DNA of 32,264 nucleotides. It comes from a virus. This document shows, in pieces, positions 21,493-30,225 of this stretch. Where the stretch lies: positions 1 through 32,264 of IMG/VR virus record IMGVR_UViG_3300044516_001691; one strand, 5' to 3'. The notes below the pieces were generated by a model. It saw only the letters and a program-made list of their open reading frames with translations, did no database searches and was not told the DNA's origin. Both the position numbers and the translations under genes were made by a program. Each line of letters opens with the position of its first letter. Position 1 is the first letter of the stretch.

Positions 21493-22855
21493 CTTTCTTG
21501 TCATCTTTGACCTTGATGGGGTTTTGATTGAATCTCGCGATGTTCATTACGATTCTTTAAATATTGCTCTTAGTAGAGTTGACCCTAAGTACATCATTAC
21601 TCGGGATGAGCACCTTTCTAGATACGACGGACTTGGCACTACCACAAAACTGAAGATGCTCACTCAAGACAAAGGGTTACCCGAGTCCAAGCACCAACAG
21701 ATTTGGGAAGACAAGCAAGTAGCAACCCTGAGAATCCTGTCTGAGTTCCCCAAAAACTATGTCGCAATAGACATCATGCAGACGCTGAAGGAGAGAGGGT
21801 GGAAGATTGCTGTAGCCAGTAACGCAATCCGTGAAACCGTAATCACCGCCCTTGACGCCATTGGTGTGTTGAAATACGTTGGATATATCATGAGCAATGA
21901 GGATGTGAAGCACCATAAGCCACACCCTGAGATGTACTGGCAGTGCATTGTTTCCCTTGATGCGACGCCAGCAAACACTATAATTATTGAAGATTCTCAT
22001 ATCGGCAGAGAAGGTGCGCTGAGTTCTGGTGCAAATCTCCATGCAATCAAAAACGCGGAAGACTTAAACAAAGAAAGACTGATGCGTTTTGTTGACGAAA
22101 TTGAGACCCGAGGAAAAAGACCTGTTGCATGGAGGAATGAAAAGATGAATGTTTTGATACCAATGGCTGGAGCTGGTTCGCGCTTTGCTCAGGCAGGATA
22201 TACGTTTCCGAAACCACTAATTGAGGTCAATGGGAAGCCAATGATTCAGGTGGTAGTTGAGAACCTTAATATCGACGCTCACTTTATCTTTCTGGTTCAA
22301 AAGGAACACTACGAGAAGTACAACTTGAAGCAGGTTCTTGGACTCATAAAACCTGGCTGTGACATTGTTCTTGTTGACGGAATGACGGAAGGTGCGGCTT
22401 GCACAACCCTTCTTGCTTCTGGATTAATCGACAACGATGAACCATTGCTGATGGCAAACTCGGACCAAGTTGTTGAGTGGAACAGCAATGAGTGTCTTTA
22501 TGCATTTAGTTCTGAAGACATTGATGGTGGAATACTCACGTTTAAAGCAACTCACCCAAAGTGGTCTTACGCAAAATTGGGCGAAGATGGGTTTGTTTCT
22601 GAAGTTGCCGAGAAGAACCCAATCTCAGACAATGCAACAGTTGGAATCTATTACTGGAAGCATGGTTCCGACTATGTTAAATATGCCAACCAAATGATTG
22701 AAAAGGAAATCAGAACCAATAATGAGTTCTATGTTTGCCCTGTGTTCAATGAAGCAATTCAGGACGACAAAAAAATAAGAATTAAAGAAGTCCCAAAGAT
22801 GTGGGGAATTGGGACTCCAGAAGACCTTAACTATTACTTGGAGAACTCAAAATGA
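21482..22855 (+). CDS. HAD phosphatase fused to sugar nucleotidyltransferase
   Basis: A 457-residue two-domain enzyme. Residues 5-210 are a HAD-like phosphatase: FDLDGVL (nucleophile Asp10, Asp12), VASNA (Ser113), KHHKPHPE (Lys146) and IIEDS (Glu170, Asp171). From residue 222 a nucleotidyltransferase begins: MNVLIPMAGAGSRF, then FPKPLIEVNGKPMI and MANSDQ (Asp328), ending MWGIGTPEDLNYYL. Such fusions make nucleotide-activated sugars or polyols for surface glycans by dephosphorylating and activating related intermediates; which ones is unknown. The ATG at 21482 overlaps the upstream gene by 11 bases. An internal ATG at 22145 with GGAGG 9 bases upstream could also give the nucleotidyltransferase alone. 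Confidence 0.82.
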   Translation: MKSNFLVIFDLDGVLIESRDVHYDSLNIALSRVDPKYIITRDEHLSRYDGLGTTTKLKMLTQDKGLPESKHQQIWEDKQVATLRILSEFPKNYVAIDIMQTLKERGWKIAVASNAIRETVITALDAIGVLKYVGYIMSNEDVKHHKPHPEMYWQCIVSLDATPANTIIIEDSHIGREGALSSGANLHAIKNAEDLNKERLMRFVDEIETRGKRPVAWRNEKMNVLIPMAGAGSRFAQAGYTFPKPLIEVNGKPMIQVVVENLNIDAHFIFLVQKEHYEKYNLKQVLGLIKPGCDIVLVDGMTEGAACTTLLASGLIDNDEPLLMANSDQVVEWNSNECLYAFSSEDIDGGILTFKATHPKWSYAKLGEDGFVSEVAEKNPISDNATVGIYYWKHGSDYVKYANQMIEKEIRTNNEFYVCPVFNEAIQDDKKIRIKEVPKMWGIGTPEDLNYYLENSK

Positions 22856-23559
22856 GCAAGAGTAAAAAAGATTATCTAGACATGCAGAACTCTTATTACG
22901 ACGAGTATGCATCGAAGTGGTCGCTTGATTTTAGAGACCCTGTTGTTGGCTCTTACGACGCCCATAATAACTGGTCTGATTACGATGAATTCCTATTCAA
23001 AGGTTTTGAAACAAACGGTCTTGTCGCCCTTGAATATGGGTGCGGCCCTGGGCGAAATTTGGTAAAGTTCTCTAATCGCTTTACGCGGGTCGACGGAATA
23101 GATATTTCTCATGTGAATATCGAGAAGGCCAGACTAAACGTAAAAGCAAATAACATTGCTGAGCCGAATCTTTATGTAACGAGCGGCGACAACCTTTCGG
23201 CTATTGCAGACGATGTTTATGATGTGGTATTTGCTGTAATTTGCTTTCAGCATATTTGCGTTCATAAAATTAGATTTGACATTTTGACTGATATTTACAG
23301 AGTCCTCAAGCCGGGCGGAAAACTCTGTTTTCAGATGGGTTATGGCGGCAAAGGCGAAATCCCAACAGCTGGGTACTATGACAATAACTACGACGCTGGC
23401 AGCACAAACGGACATTCAGACGTAAGCATCCAGGATGAACAGACGTTATTCGATGACCTTGTCGGAAAAATTGGTTTTACTAATTACAAATCAGACATAA
23501 GACCAACTGGCCCTGGGGATAATCACAAAAACTGGATATGGGTTCAGGTTGAAAAGTGA
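22852..23559 (+). CDS. class I SAM-dependent methyltransferase
   Basis: A 235-residue methyltransferase. LEYGCGPGRNL (60-70) is the SAM-binding glycine loop, VDGIDIS (80-86) the acidic strand-2 end, VVFAVICFQHI (125-135) the strand-4 region and YRVLKPGGKLCFQMGYG (149-165) the post-strand-5 signature of the Methyltransf_11/25 group. There is no membrane segment. It overlaps the upstream gene as ATGA and the downstream gene as GTGA, so it is tightly coupled. In the glycan cassette it probably caps or decorates a sugar or its nucleotide precursor; the target is inferred only from context. Confidence 0.8.
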   Translation: MSKSKKDYLDMQNSYYDEYASKWSLDFRDPVVGSYDAHNNWSDYDEFLFKGFETNGLVALEYGCGPGRNLVKFSNRFTRVDGIDISHVNIEKARLNVKANNIAEPNLYVTSGDNLSAIADDVYDVVFAVICFQHICVHKIRFDILTDIYRVLKPGGKLCFQMGYGGKGEIPTAGYYDNNYDAGSTNGHSDVSIQDEQTLFDDLVGKIGFTNYKSDIRPTGPGDNHKNWIWVQVEK

Positions 23560-24803
23560 TTTACATCTCTCACAGAGGCAATACAACAGGACCAAAACCT
23601 GAACTTGAGAATCGCCCAGACTATATTGAACAAGCAATTGCAGATGGTTTTGATGTAGAAGTTGATTTGTGGGTTAATGAGTCTGGTCTATTCCTTGGTC
23701 ATGACGAACCCCAGTACCAAGTCCCAAAAGAATGGCTAATCGATAGAATCAATCAAATATGGGTGCATTGTAAAAACCCAGAAGCACTTAGCTTTTCACT
23801 GCATTATGAATTGCACTGTTTTTTTCACAATACAGACGATTACACGATTACAAGTAGAGGTTATGTTTGGGCTTATCCTGGAAAAAAATCAACTTCAAAC
23901 AAATGCATAAATGTCCTGCCAGAGCGTTCATGGTGGGAAATTGATTCAAGTTGGAAAACAAGATTTTCAGGTGTATGTTCAGACTTTGTTGGCGTACTAA
24001 ATAAACAACAAGTCAAGACGCCTGATTCCCCAGTATTCAAGCCAATCGACTACGAAAAGCATTTTGTAATTGGAACTCCACTTGTTGCCTGGAAGTGCGA
24101 TGCCAAAGAGCACCTGAACTGGCTATCTGACAGAGTCGAGATATCTCGCAAGTTCCCAAACGTAAAGTGGTTTTCTGCTTTTGAAATTGACAATAGAGGG
24201 ATAGAGCCTTTTGCTGAAGTCATTGAAGCATTACGTGAGGTAAATGGGGATTACTGGACATACTCAATAAACGATATGCAAGCCAAGGTCGATTCAGGAA
24301 ATAGATGGATTCGAATAGAGACTGGCAGAAATCTAATTAGGGAATTTGCCCAAAGACACAGGGTCACGAGCGGCCATCACTGGGGTGAAGATTGTACTGA
24401 ATTGAATTACGGAGTGGTCAACTATTCAGCTATTCTGTATATAGATTCAGACATGTCTCTCGATAGCAATGCTATAGAAAAAATGCTCGAAATAAATAGG
24501 CCTTTAGTCGGTGTGGATGTTCCTGCATACTGCCTGTCTGGCCCAATTATTAACGAAAATCCAAGAGTAGAAGAGCATTGGAATACTGCTGGTGCACTTC
24601 TTGTAAATGCTCCCAACGCATATCTAAATCTAAGTGACGACCCGACATTCCAATCTATGGCTGAGAGATTGCTGCGCAGAGAAGGCGCTGAAAATCTTGA
24701 CACAACATACGGAATGACTTGGGTTAGAAAAGACGTGCAAGCAAAGCATGAAGGCAAGCTAGTAGCTGTTGAACAAAGGAATATCGCAGATAGAGCTATT
24801 TAA
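23556..24803 (+). CDS. glycerophosphodiesterase-like domain fused to a GT-A glycosyltransferase
   Basis: A 415-residue fusion. Residues 1-150 look like a GDPD/PI-PLC-type TIM barrel: ISHRGN (His6, Arg7), EVDLW (Glu35, Asp37) and FLGHDEP (His49), plus WVHCKN and FFHNTDD, the set usual for phosphodiesterases found in polysaccharide loci. Residues about 165-415 resemble a GT-A glycosyltransferase: GTPLVAWK at its start, YIDSDM (295-300) as the D-x-D metal site, AGALLVNAP and TYGMTWVRKD later. It starts with GTG in a GTGA overlap with the methyltransferase stop and has AGG about 7 bases upstream. It may cleave a glycerophosphate-type linkage and transfer a sugar within the same pathway. Last gene of the cassette. 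Confidence 0.65.
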   Translation: MIYISHRGNTTGPKPELENRPDYIEQAIADGFDVEVDLWVNESGLFLGHDEPQYQVPKEWLIDRINQIWVHCKNPEALSFSLHYELHCFFHNTDDYTITSRGYVWAYPGKKSTSNKCINVLPERSWWEIDSSWKTRFSGVCSDFVGVLNKQQVKTPDSPVFKPIDYEKHFVIGTPLVAWKCDAKEHLNWLSDRVEISRKFPNVKWFSAFEIDNRGIEPFAEVIEALREVNGDYWTYSINDMQAKVDSGNRWIRIETGRNLIREFAQRHRVTSGHHWGEDCTELNYGVVNYSAILYIDSDMSLDSNAIEKMLEINRPLVGVDVPAYCLSGPIINENPRVEEHWNTAGALLVNAPNAYLNLSDDPTFQSMAERLLRREGAENLDTTYGMTWVRKDVQAKHEGKLVAVEQRNIADRAI

Positions 24804-24834
24804 AATTGTTTACTTATATTTAAACTCCAAAAAA

Positions 24835-24843
24835 TGCTAGAAT
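24835..24843 (+). promoter_or_regulatory. candidate extended -10 promoter before the surface-protein gene
   Basis: TGCTAGAAT, an extended -10 (TGnTAnnnT), 25 bases before the ATG of the 1496-aa gene, in a 65-base AT-rich gap. The same TGCTA start occurs in the candidate promoter at 19716. A strong GGAGG ribosome binding site follows. The gap suggests the big gene has its own transcription start rather than reading through from the glycan cassette. Confidence 0.4.
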
Positions 24844-24868
24844 TAGAGGTATTTTTTCTGGAGGCTAA

Positions 24869-27800
24869 ATGTTCCGTAGGCGCAATCGAATAAGCAAGCC
24901 AGCAGTCATCATGGCTGTACCATCAGTTTTTTTCTTGCTTATCTCAATATTTGGCTTTTCCGCACCTGCTCAAGCAACATTCACCATAAATACACAAATA
25001 TCCAACGGACAAGCCTTCCTTCAAGGAGAGTTTGCTGAAGTGGGCGTACGAGCGAACGGCGCATTTGGCTCAACGAGCGTTCCTTCAGGATTCCACGCAA
25101 ACCCACCAAACTGTCTTGGCTTCCGTGTTGACCGTGAAATGGACGGATGGGGAGAAACAACGGACGACGGAGACTACTTCTGTCCGGGCTCACCCTTTGA
25201 AGGCTGGCAAATGAAGGTTGCTGGGAGTATTGGCAAAAACGACCACGGTCAAACACTTATCGCAGGTGCGGTTTCTGACATTCAAGACTCTGGCTCGTCT
25301 CAATGCGTTTCTTGGATTAGTTCCAGCCCATTCAACGGCGTAAGTGTTTCGCAAAGGTACTGCGTTCCAACGGCAGGGCAAGCGCTTCATACGGACGTGA
25401 CTCTTACCAACACAACCGAGTCCGCAATTAGTGATGTGTATTTTGGTCGAGGCTTTGACCCAGACAACGCAACTGGCTCTGGCTCTATGACTTGTGCTGG
25501 TGGAACCGTGAGTACATCAATGTTCCAGTCTTGCAACGGTGTAACTGGTCAAGGAACAGAAGCACAAGCAACAGCAAGGTGGGGAAATAACGCATTTATT
25601 GCTCTTCAGTCATTTGACGCTCGTGCTCGTGTTGCTAGACAAACTGGTGGATTTTCTTCCCCAGACCCTGCTGACATTTGGAACGCTGGAAACACACTTG
25701 CAACTAGCGGAACATATCTTGGCAATGTTGGAGAAATGTATGCCGACGCAGGAATATACGTTGCCCTGAATGTTCCAACACTTGGAGCTGGCTCTTCAAC
25801 TTCGTTCCGCATTAGCTATGTGCTTTCAGCAGATGGAAACAATGCTCCAGTTCTGGGCTCGCCAGTTGTAAGCGGTATTGGCCAGACCTCTGCAACTGTT
25901 GCTTCAACAGTCAACCCAAAGGGTTTTTCTACTACAGCAGAATTGGTCTACTCAACTGACCCGGACTTTGGAACTTCTGACTCTGTCTCAATGGGAACTT
26001 TTACTGGTTCTGATGAAGTTGCCATTGACGCAGAGATTACTGGTCTTGACCCAAGTGAAATCTATTATGCAAAGATTGTTGCAACCAACGAGACTGGTGA
26101 AACAGAATCCGCAGTATTTGAATTTGAGACCCTCGCAGCTACTGCGCCAATAGTTTCATCCGAGGAACCAACAGTAACGGTTGACGATGGCCCTGTGACG
26201 CTGTCTGGAACATTAAACCCTAACGGCTTTAGTTCTACAGCTGTATTCCAGTACAGCACGACAGCTGACTTCTCTGGAACTGTTGTTGACATTCCAGTCT
26301 CTGGAACTTTTACTGGAACTTCGCTTTCAACCGTATCAACAGTTGTTGAAGGTTTGACTGGTTCAACCACATACTACTTCCGTCTGAAAGTTACCAATGA
26401 TTCAGGTTCAGCATATGGTTCAACACTTTCTTTTGTCCCAGAAGATATTGTTGCACCAGTAGGGATAGTTGTAACAAGTCTTGATGATACGACTTCAAGT
26501 GGGACTCTTCGTTGGGCAATAGCGCAAGCTAATGCAACTGCTGGCGGGATTTACGATGCAATAATTTTTGGTGTTGATGGAACAATAACGCTAACAAGCG
26601 CGCTTCCTCAGATAACCCAGAATGTGACAATTACTGGTAACGGCCGAACACAGACGATTATTGATGGAAATAATCTGTATCGCCCATTTAATATTGGCTC
26701 TGGTAGGTCGCTGACCGTTTCAGACATGACCCTCAAGCAAGGTCAGGCAACAAACGGCGGACTTATACTAAATGGTCAAGGAACTGTAATAGCAACGAAT
26801 ATCCGCTTTACTTCAATGTCTGGCGGTTCCGCTGTTTTCAATAACAGCAATAACTCAACAGCAACATACACAAACTGCACATTTGATTATTTGAATACTG
26901 GAATTGCTGGTGACCATGGCGGAACTCCACAACTCCCAACCGGAATAACAACATGGGCAGACCAAGCTGATTCGGTATTTAGCAATAAGACATACGTAAA
27001 TAACAGTATTTTCAGTAATAACAATAACGGCATCAGCAATTATCGTTTCACGAAAGTCATTAACTCACAGTTCACGGATAACGGTTATGCAGCAAACGTA
27101 ACGGGTTTGAATAGAACGCAAATACTGAACTCCACATTTACGGGAAATGGAATAGGCGTTTATCACAACTCGTGGATTCCAACTTCTTTCAACATGGGAA
27201 CAGACAATCGTTTGATTAGTGGAAACACCTTCACCAATAATGGAATTGCTATCTATCTTGATGACACCTATAATAATGGCCAAAAGAACCAATCATGGTC
27301 AACGGTCACTGGCAACACATGGGACGCTGAAGGTGTCTGGATTCGCTACTACCAGTACAAAGAAACCACAGCATCACAGAATACAGGAACAAAAACCTAT
27401 CTAGATGTTTCTTTCACACCGTCGTCGTATGTTGCTGACAGACCAGTTACCTATACGGCAACTTCAAGCCCGGGTAATTTTAGTGCCTCCTCCGAAACTT
27501 CACCAATTCGCGTAAGTGGATTATCGCAAGACACTCCCTACTCGTTCACAATTCTTGAGGTGGGTAGTGCTAGACCGTACTGGCAGGGAACAGTATTTGC
27601 GCAGAGCGCAAATACTTTCCCTAACACAATTGGTGCGCCATCAAATCTGACCGCAACCGATACAGGAACATCAATTCTCCTTGATTGGGACGCACCAGTT
27701 GGAGGAGGATACCTTGTTGAAAGATACGCAATTTCGTGGTCTGGAAGTCTCGGTGGAGGTGGAATCGCTACAGGAAATGTTGGCGGTGCAAATGCGCTAA

Positions 27801-29359
27801 ATACTTCTATTGAAATTCCATACTCTGTTGTCTACTCGTTCGGCGATGCTGGGGAAACATTCGCCTTTCACATTCGCTCAGACAACGATACTTACAGTAA
27901 GTATTCCGCTAACTCCAACACTTTTTCAATTCAGGTGGGTGCTTCTACAATCACAACCGATACAAGCTCTACCACCTCAACCACAATTCCAACTCCAGCC
28001 GATTCGACTTCAACTACTTCAACTACTTCAACTACTACAACTACGAGTACTACTACAACTACAACTATCCCAGTAGAACCAGAACCGGAACAATCGACAA
28101 CGACCACACAGCCAGTGGTAGTAGTCGCCCCCGTAGAGCCTGAGCCAGAGACCACAATCCCAGAAGACACCACGCCAGCCACAGAAGAGACGCTGCCTGA
28201 AGAAACAGAAACAGAAGAGACACTGCCAGAGTCACCAGATGAAACACTGCCATCAGAAACAGAAACGGAAACAGAATCAGGTCCACTAGATGAGCCTAGT
28301 GCCGAAGCTGAAGAAATCCAAGATGCAATTGACGAGCTTCCAGTTGATGCTTCGCCTGATGAAATAGGGGAAATAGTGGAAGAAGCGCTGATTGGCGCAA
28401 CTGCCGAGGAAGTGGCTGAAGTTCTTTCCACGATATTTGAGGACGCAACCGATGAAGAAGTAGTAGCAATTCTTTCAGCAGTCTTTGAAGATGCAACAAG
28501 TGAAGATATTGTGGCAATTCTTTCAGAGACTTTCGCTGATGGCGCTACTGACGAACAGGTCGCAGCTGTTACAGAAACATTGCTTTCAGACGGAGTCACC
28601 GAAGAAGCAGTATCAACACTTATTGACGTTCTTGAAAGCGGAGTAATTGACGAGTCACAAGTGGAGTCAGTAGTTGATGCAATCCTCCAAGAGGAACTTA
28701 ATGAAGAAGTGGCTACACAACTTGCTACTAGCGCTGCAATTATTCAGAACATTACTGCTGAACAAGCAACGGACATCTTTGAATCCGTGCCTGTAGGAGA
28801 ATTGTCGGATTCAGAAGGTGCAGAAATTGTTAACGCAGTGCAGGACGCCCCTGTGGATGTTAAGGAATCATTTGAAGAAGAAATCAACGTATTCGCTGGT
28901 GTGTTCGACACCTATGTCCCACTTGATTCAGCCATAGATGTTGGGACAAGAAGAAGCGTTATTGCGGTAAACTTGGTGACTAGCACAGTGGCTCTTGCCG
29001 GTGCTGCTGGTGGATTACCAACCCCTTCATCATCAACTTCAACCCCAAAGCAGGATATGGCTGCTCGCAAGCCAGAGGAAGAAGAGGCTGAAGAAGGCGG
29101 AGCAATCGAAGGCGAAGGCCCAGATTGGATTAAGCGGATATCTATTTACAAATACGAAAACGGAGAAAGAGTTATGGACTGGAAGAATTTCACTAAGAAG
29201 TTTGTTTATGGAGTGATGGCATCTGGATTCACTCTTGCTGGAGCCGTGGTGATGTATTTCACGCTCTCCGGATTCACTCAACAGGTTGCCCTGTGGGGTA
29301 CATCAATCGCATTTGCCTGCGCGATGTACTTGCACATGAAAGAACCAGACGGAGAATAA
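24869..29359 (+). CDS. large secreted, membrane-anchored surface protein with beta-helix and FN3-like domains
   Basis: A 1496-residue protein. Signal peptide 1-36 (basic start, VFFLLISIFGFSAPAQA). A Cys-containing N-domain (37-325: QGEFAEVGVRANGAFGS, GDYFCPGSPFEGW) recalls actinobacterial secreted proteins. Two fibronectin-like domains (326-422, 427-522), then a right-handed beta-helix (533-850; SGTLRWAIAQANA, many Asn-Ser-x-F rungs). A further FN3 domain (918-1023) is followed by a Thr/Ser-rich linker (1027-1080) and a Pro/Glu region. Seven 16-17-residue helical repeats (1161-1276) come next. The C-terminus has hydrophobic segments at 1363-1382, 1444-1466 and 1471-1488. GGAGG lies five bases before the ATG. 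Probably exported to the host envelope; glycan binding or phage exclusion is speculative. Confidence 0.75.
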   Translation: MFRRRNRISKPAVIMAVPSVFFLLISIFGFSAPAQATFTINTQISNGQAFLQGEFAEVGVRANGAFGSTSVPSGFHANPPNCLGFRVDREMDGWGETTDDGDYFCPGSPFEGWQMKVAGSIGKNDHGQTLIAGAVSDIQDSGSSQCVSWISSSPFNGVSVSQRYCVPTAGQALHTDVTLTNTTESAISDVYFGRGFDPDNATGSGSMTCAGGTVSTSMFQSCNGVTGQGTEAQATARWGNNAFIALQSFDARARVARQTGGFSSPDPADIWNAGNTLATSGTYLGNVGEMYADAGIYVALNVPTLGAGSSTSFRISYVLSADGNNAPVLGSPVVSGIGQTSATVASTVNPKGFSTTAELVYSTDPDFGTSDSVSMGTFTGSDEVAIDAEITGLDPSEIYYAKIVATNETGETESAVFEFETLAATAPIVSSEEPTVTVDDGPVTLSGTLNPNGFSSTAVFQYSTTADFSGTVVDIPVSGTFTGTSLSTVSTVVEGLTGSTTYYFRLKVTNDSGSAYGSTLSFVPEDIVAPVGIVVTSLDDTTSSGTLRWAIAQANATAGGIYDAIIFGVDGTITLTSALPQITQNVTITGNGRTQTIIDGNNLYRPFNIGSGRSLTVSDMTLKQGQATNGGLILNGQGTVIATNIRFTSMSGGSAVFNNSNNSTATYTNCTFDYLNTGIAGDHGGTPQLPTGITTWADQADSVFSNKTYVNNSIFSNNNNGISNYRFTKVINSQFTDNGYAANVTGLNRTQILNSTFTGNGIGVYHNSWIPTSFNMGTDNRLISGNTFTNNGIAIYLDDTYNNGQKNQSWSTVTGNTWDAEGVWIRYYQYKETTASQNTGTKTYLDVSFTPSSYVADRPVTYTATSSPGNFSASSETSPIRVSGLSQDTPYSFTILEVGSARPYWQGTVFAQSANTFPNTIGAPSNLTATDTGTSILLDWDAPVGGGYLVERYAISWSGSLGGGGIATGNVGGANALNTSIEIPYSVVYSFGDAGETFAFHIRSDNDTYSKYSANSNTFSIQVGASTITTDTSSTTSTTIPTPADSTSTTSTTSTTTTTSTTTTTTIPVEPEPEQSTTTTQPVVVVAPVEPEPETTIPEDTTPATEETLPEETETEETLPESPDETLPSETETETESGPLDEPSAEAEEIQDAIDELPVDASPDEIGEIVEEALIGATAEEVAEVLSTIFEDATDEEVVAILSAVFEDATSEDIVAILSETFADGATDEQVAAVTETLLSDGVTEEAVSTLIDVLESGVIDESQVESVVDAILQEELNEEVATQLATSAAIIQNITAEQATDIFESVPVGELSDSEGAEIVNAVQDAPVDVKESFEEEINVFAGVFDTYVPLDSAIDVGTRRSVIAVNLVTSTVALAGAAGGLPTPSSSTSTPKQDMAARKPEEEEAEEGGAIEGEGPDWIKRISIYKYENGERVMDWKNFTKKFVYGVMASGFTLAGAVVMYFTLSGFTQQVALWGTSIAFACAMYLHMKEPDGE
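28005..28069 (+). repeat. low-complexity ACT/TCA repeat encoding a Thr/Ser linker
   Basis: Imperfect 9-base period (ACTTCAACT) merging into ACT triplets, encoding runs of Thr and Ser in the large surface protein. Prone to slippage, so linker length may vary between relatives. Long Thr-rich linkers are typical of actinobacterial wall-spanning proteins. Confidence 0.75.
28349..28696 (+). repeat. seven tandem 16-17-codon helical repeats
   Basis: Encodes residues 1161-1276 of the surface protein. Repeats such as ATAEEVAEVLSTIFED, ATDEEVVAILSAVFED and ATSEDIVAILSETFADG share an A-T-x-E-E-V-x-x-I-L-x-x-x-F-x-D pattern. Each is a short acidic helix of about 16 residues; the DNA copies are diverged. 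Confidence 0.7.
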
Positions 29360-29376
29360 GTACTTTATTTAGTAAC

Positions 29377-29405
29377 TTATTATTATCCAACTTTTGTTGT
29401 AAAAT
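29377..29405 (+). promoter_or_regulatory. weak candidate promoter before the endolysin
   Basis: TTATTA and TAAAAT separated by 17 bases in the 96-base gap before the endolysin ATG. The -10 lies in TTGTAAAAT, shared with the candidate promoter at 10848-10884. The -35 is poor. Confidence 0.28.
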
Positions 29406-29455
29406 CTTGTAGCGCTATTAGGCGTTTTCGGCGATTTTTATGAAAAGAGTTGACA

Positions 29456-30223
29456 ATGAAAAAGCTTGCTTGGGACTACATCGTCCCCGTAGTTCTCCCA
29501 AAAGACCTTAAAGGCATTGAGCCAGGCAAGCTTCCAGCCAATCTCTTGAAGGCAGTACCCGGTGGTGGGAAGATGCATTGGATTGCCGCATGCGCATGGA
29601 CCGCGATGGTCGAGAAGGCAAAGGCTGAAGGAGTTGAACTAAAACCGACTTCCAGCGGCGACACATATCGCGATTACGAGACTCAGAAAAAAGGATTTCT
29701 AACCCGCTACACACTTGACCCAGTGGCCGGAACCAGCACTAAGACATTTGAAGGAAAGACCTGGTATCTCAAGAAGGGTATGGCAATGCTTGCGACACCG
29801 GGTAAATCGCAGCATAACCTCGGCTTGGCCGTTGACGTTCATTCAGCGTCAGAGCCAAAGCGCCTTAACTGGCTAATAGCAAATGTCAAGGAGTTCGGCT
29901 TCTCATGGGAAGTAGTTCCAAGCGAACCATGGCATCTCCGATATGTCTCAGGGGACAACGCTCCAGCATCAGTGAAGGCATGGATGGAAGCAAACGGAGT
30001 GACCGCTCCAGCAGCAGGTGCCCCTGTAACAGCAGCAGGAGCCCGTGGAGAGCACACAGCACTCCAAGAAGCCCTGAAGGCTAAGGGTTTCTATAAGGGC
30101 AATGTAGATGGGGCCATGTCTCCAGCATTACAGGAAGCCGTCAAAGCATTCAAAGTTGCCAACAAGCTTGCAGCAGACTCTGTAGTTGGTCCAAAAGTAA
30201 AAGAACTTCTCGGGCTGAAGTAG
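29456..30223 (+). CDS. endolysin: M15 (VanY-type) D,D-peptidase with C-terminal peptidoglycan-binding domain
   Basis: A 255-residue lysin. The catalytic domain (about 1-180) has GDTYRDYETQ (about 68-77), KSQHNLGLAVDVH with the S-x-H-x-x-G-x-A-x-D zinc motif (His120, Asp127) and SEPWHLRYV (Glu157, His160). This is the M15 set that cleaves peptidoglycan peptide bonds. After an Ala/Pro/Gly linker, residues 200-255 form a PG_binding_1-type domain (LQEALKAKGFYKGNVDGAMSPALQEAVKAFK). There is no signal peptide, so release depends on a holin. The ATG at 29456 has AAGAG upstream; the TTG at 29450 is rejected. It fits a Gram-positive or actinobacterial host wall. First of a run of lysis-region genes. 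Confidence 0.88.
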   Translation: MKKLAWDYIVPVVLPKDLKGIEPGKLPANLLKAVPGGGKMHWIAACAWTAMVEKAKAEGVELKPTSSGDTYRDYETQKKGFLTRYTLDPVAGTSTKTFEGKTWYLKKGMAMLATPGKSQHNLGLAVDVHSASEPKRLNWLIANVKEFGFSWEVVPSEPWHLRYVSGDNAPASVKAWMEANGVTAPAAGAPVTAAGARGEHTALQEALKAKGFYKGNVDGAMSPALQEAVKAFKVANKLAADSVVGPKVKELLGLK

Positions 30224-30225
30224 CC

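Noticed and set aside
27931-28599. Long minus-strand open frame opposite the surface-protein linker
   Set aside because: It is the antisense of the Thr/Glu repeat region; low-complexity Ser/Val composition and no ribosome binding site.
29360-29385. Terminator hairpin after the surface-protein gene
   Set aside because: AAGTACT ... AGTAACTT pairs only with a bulge and is AT-rich; no GC stem or T-run.
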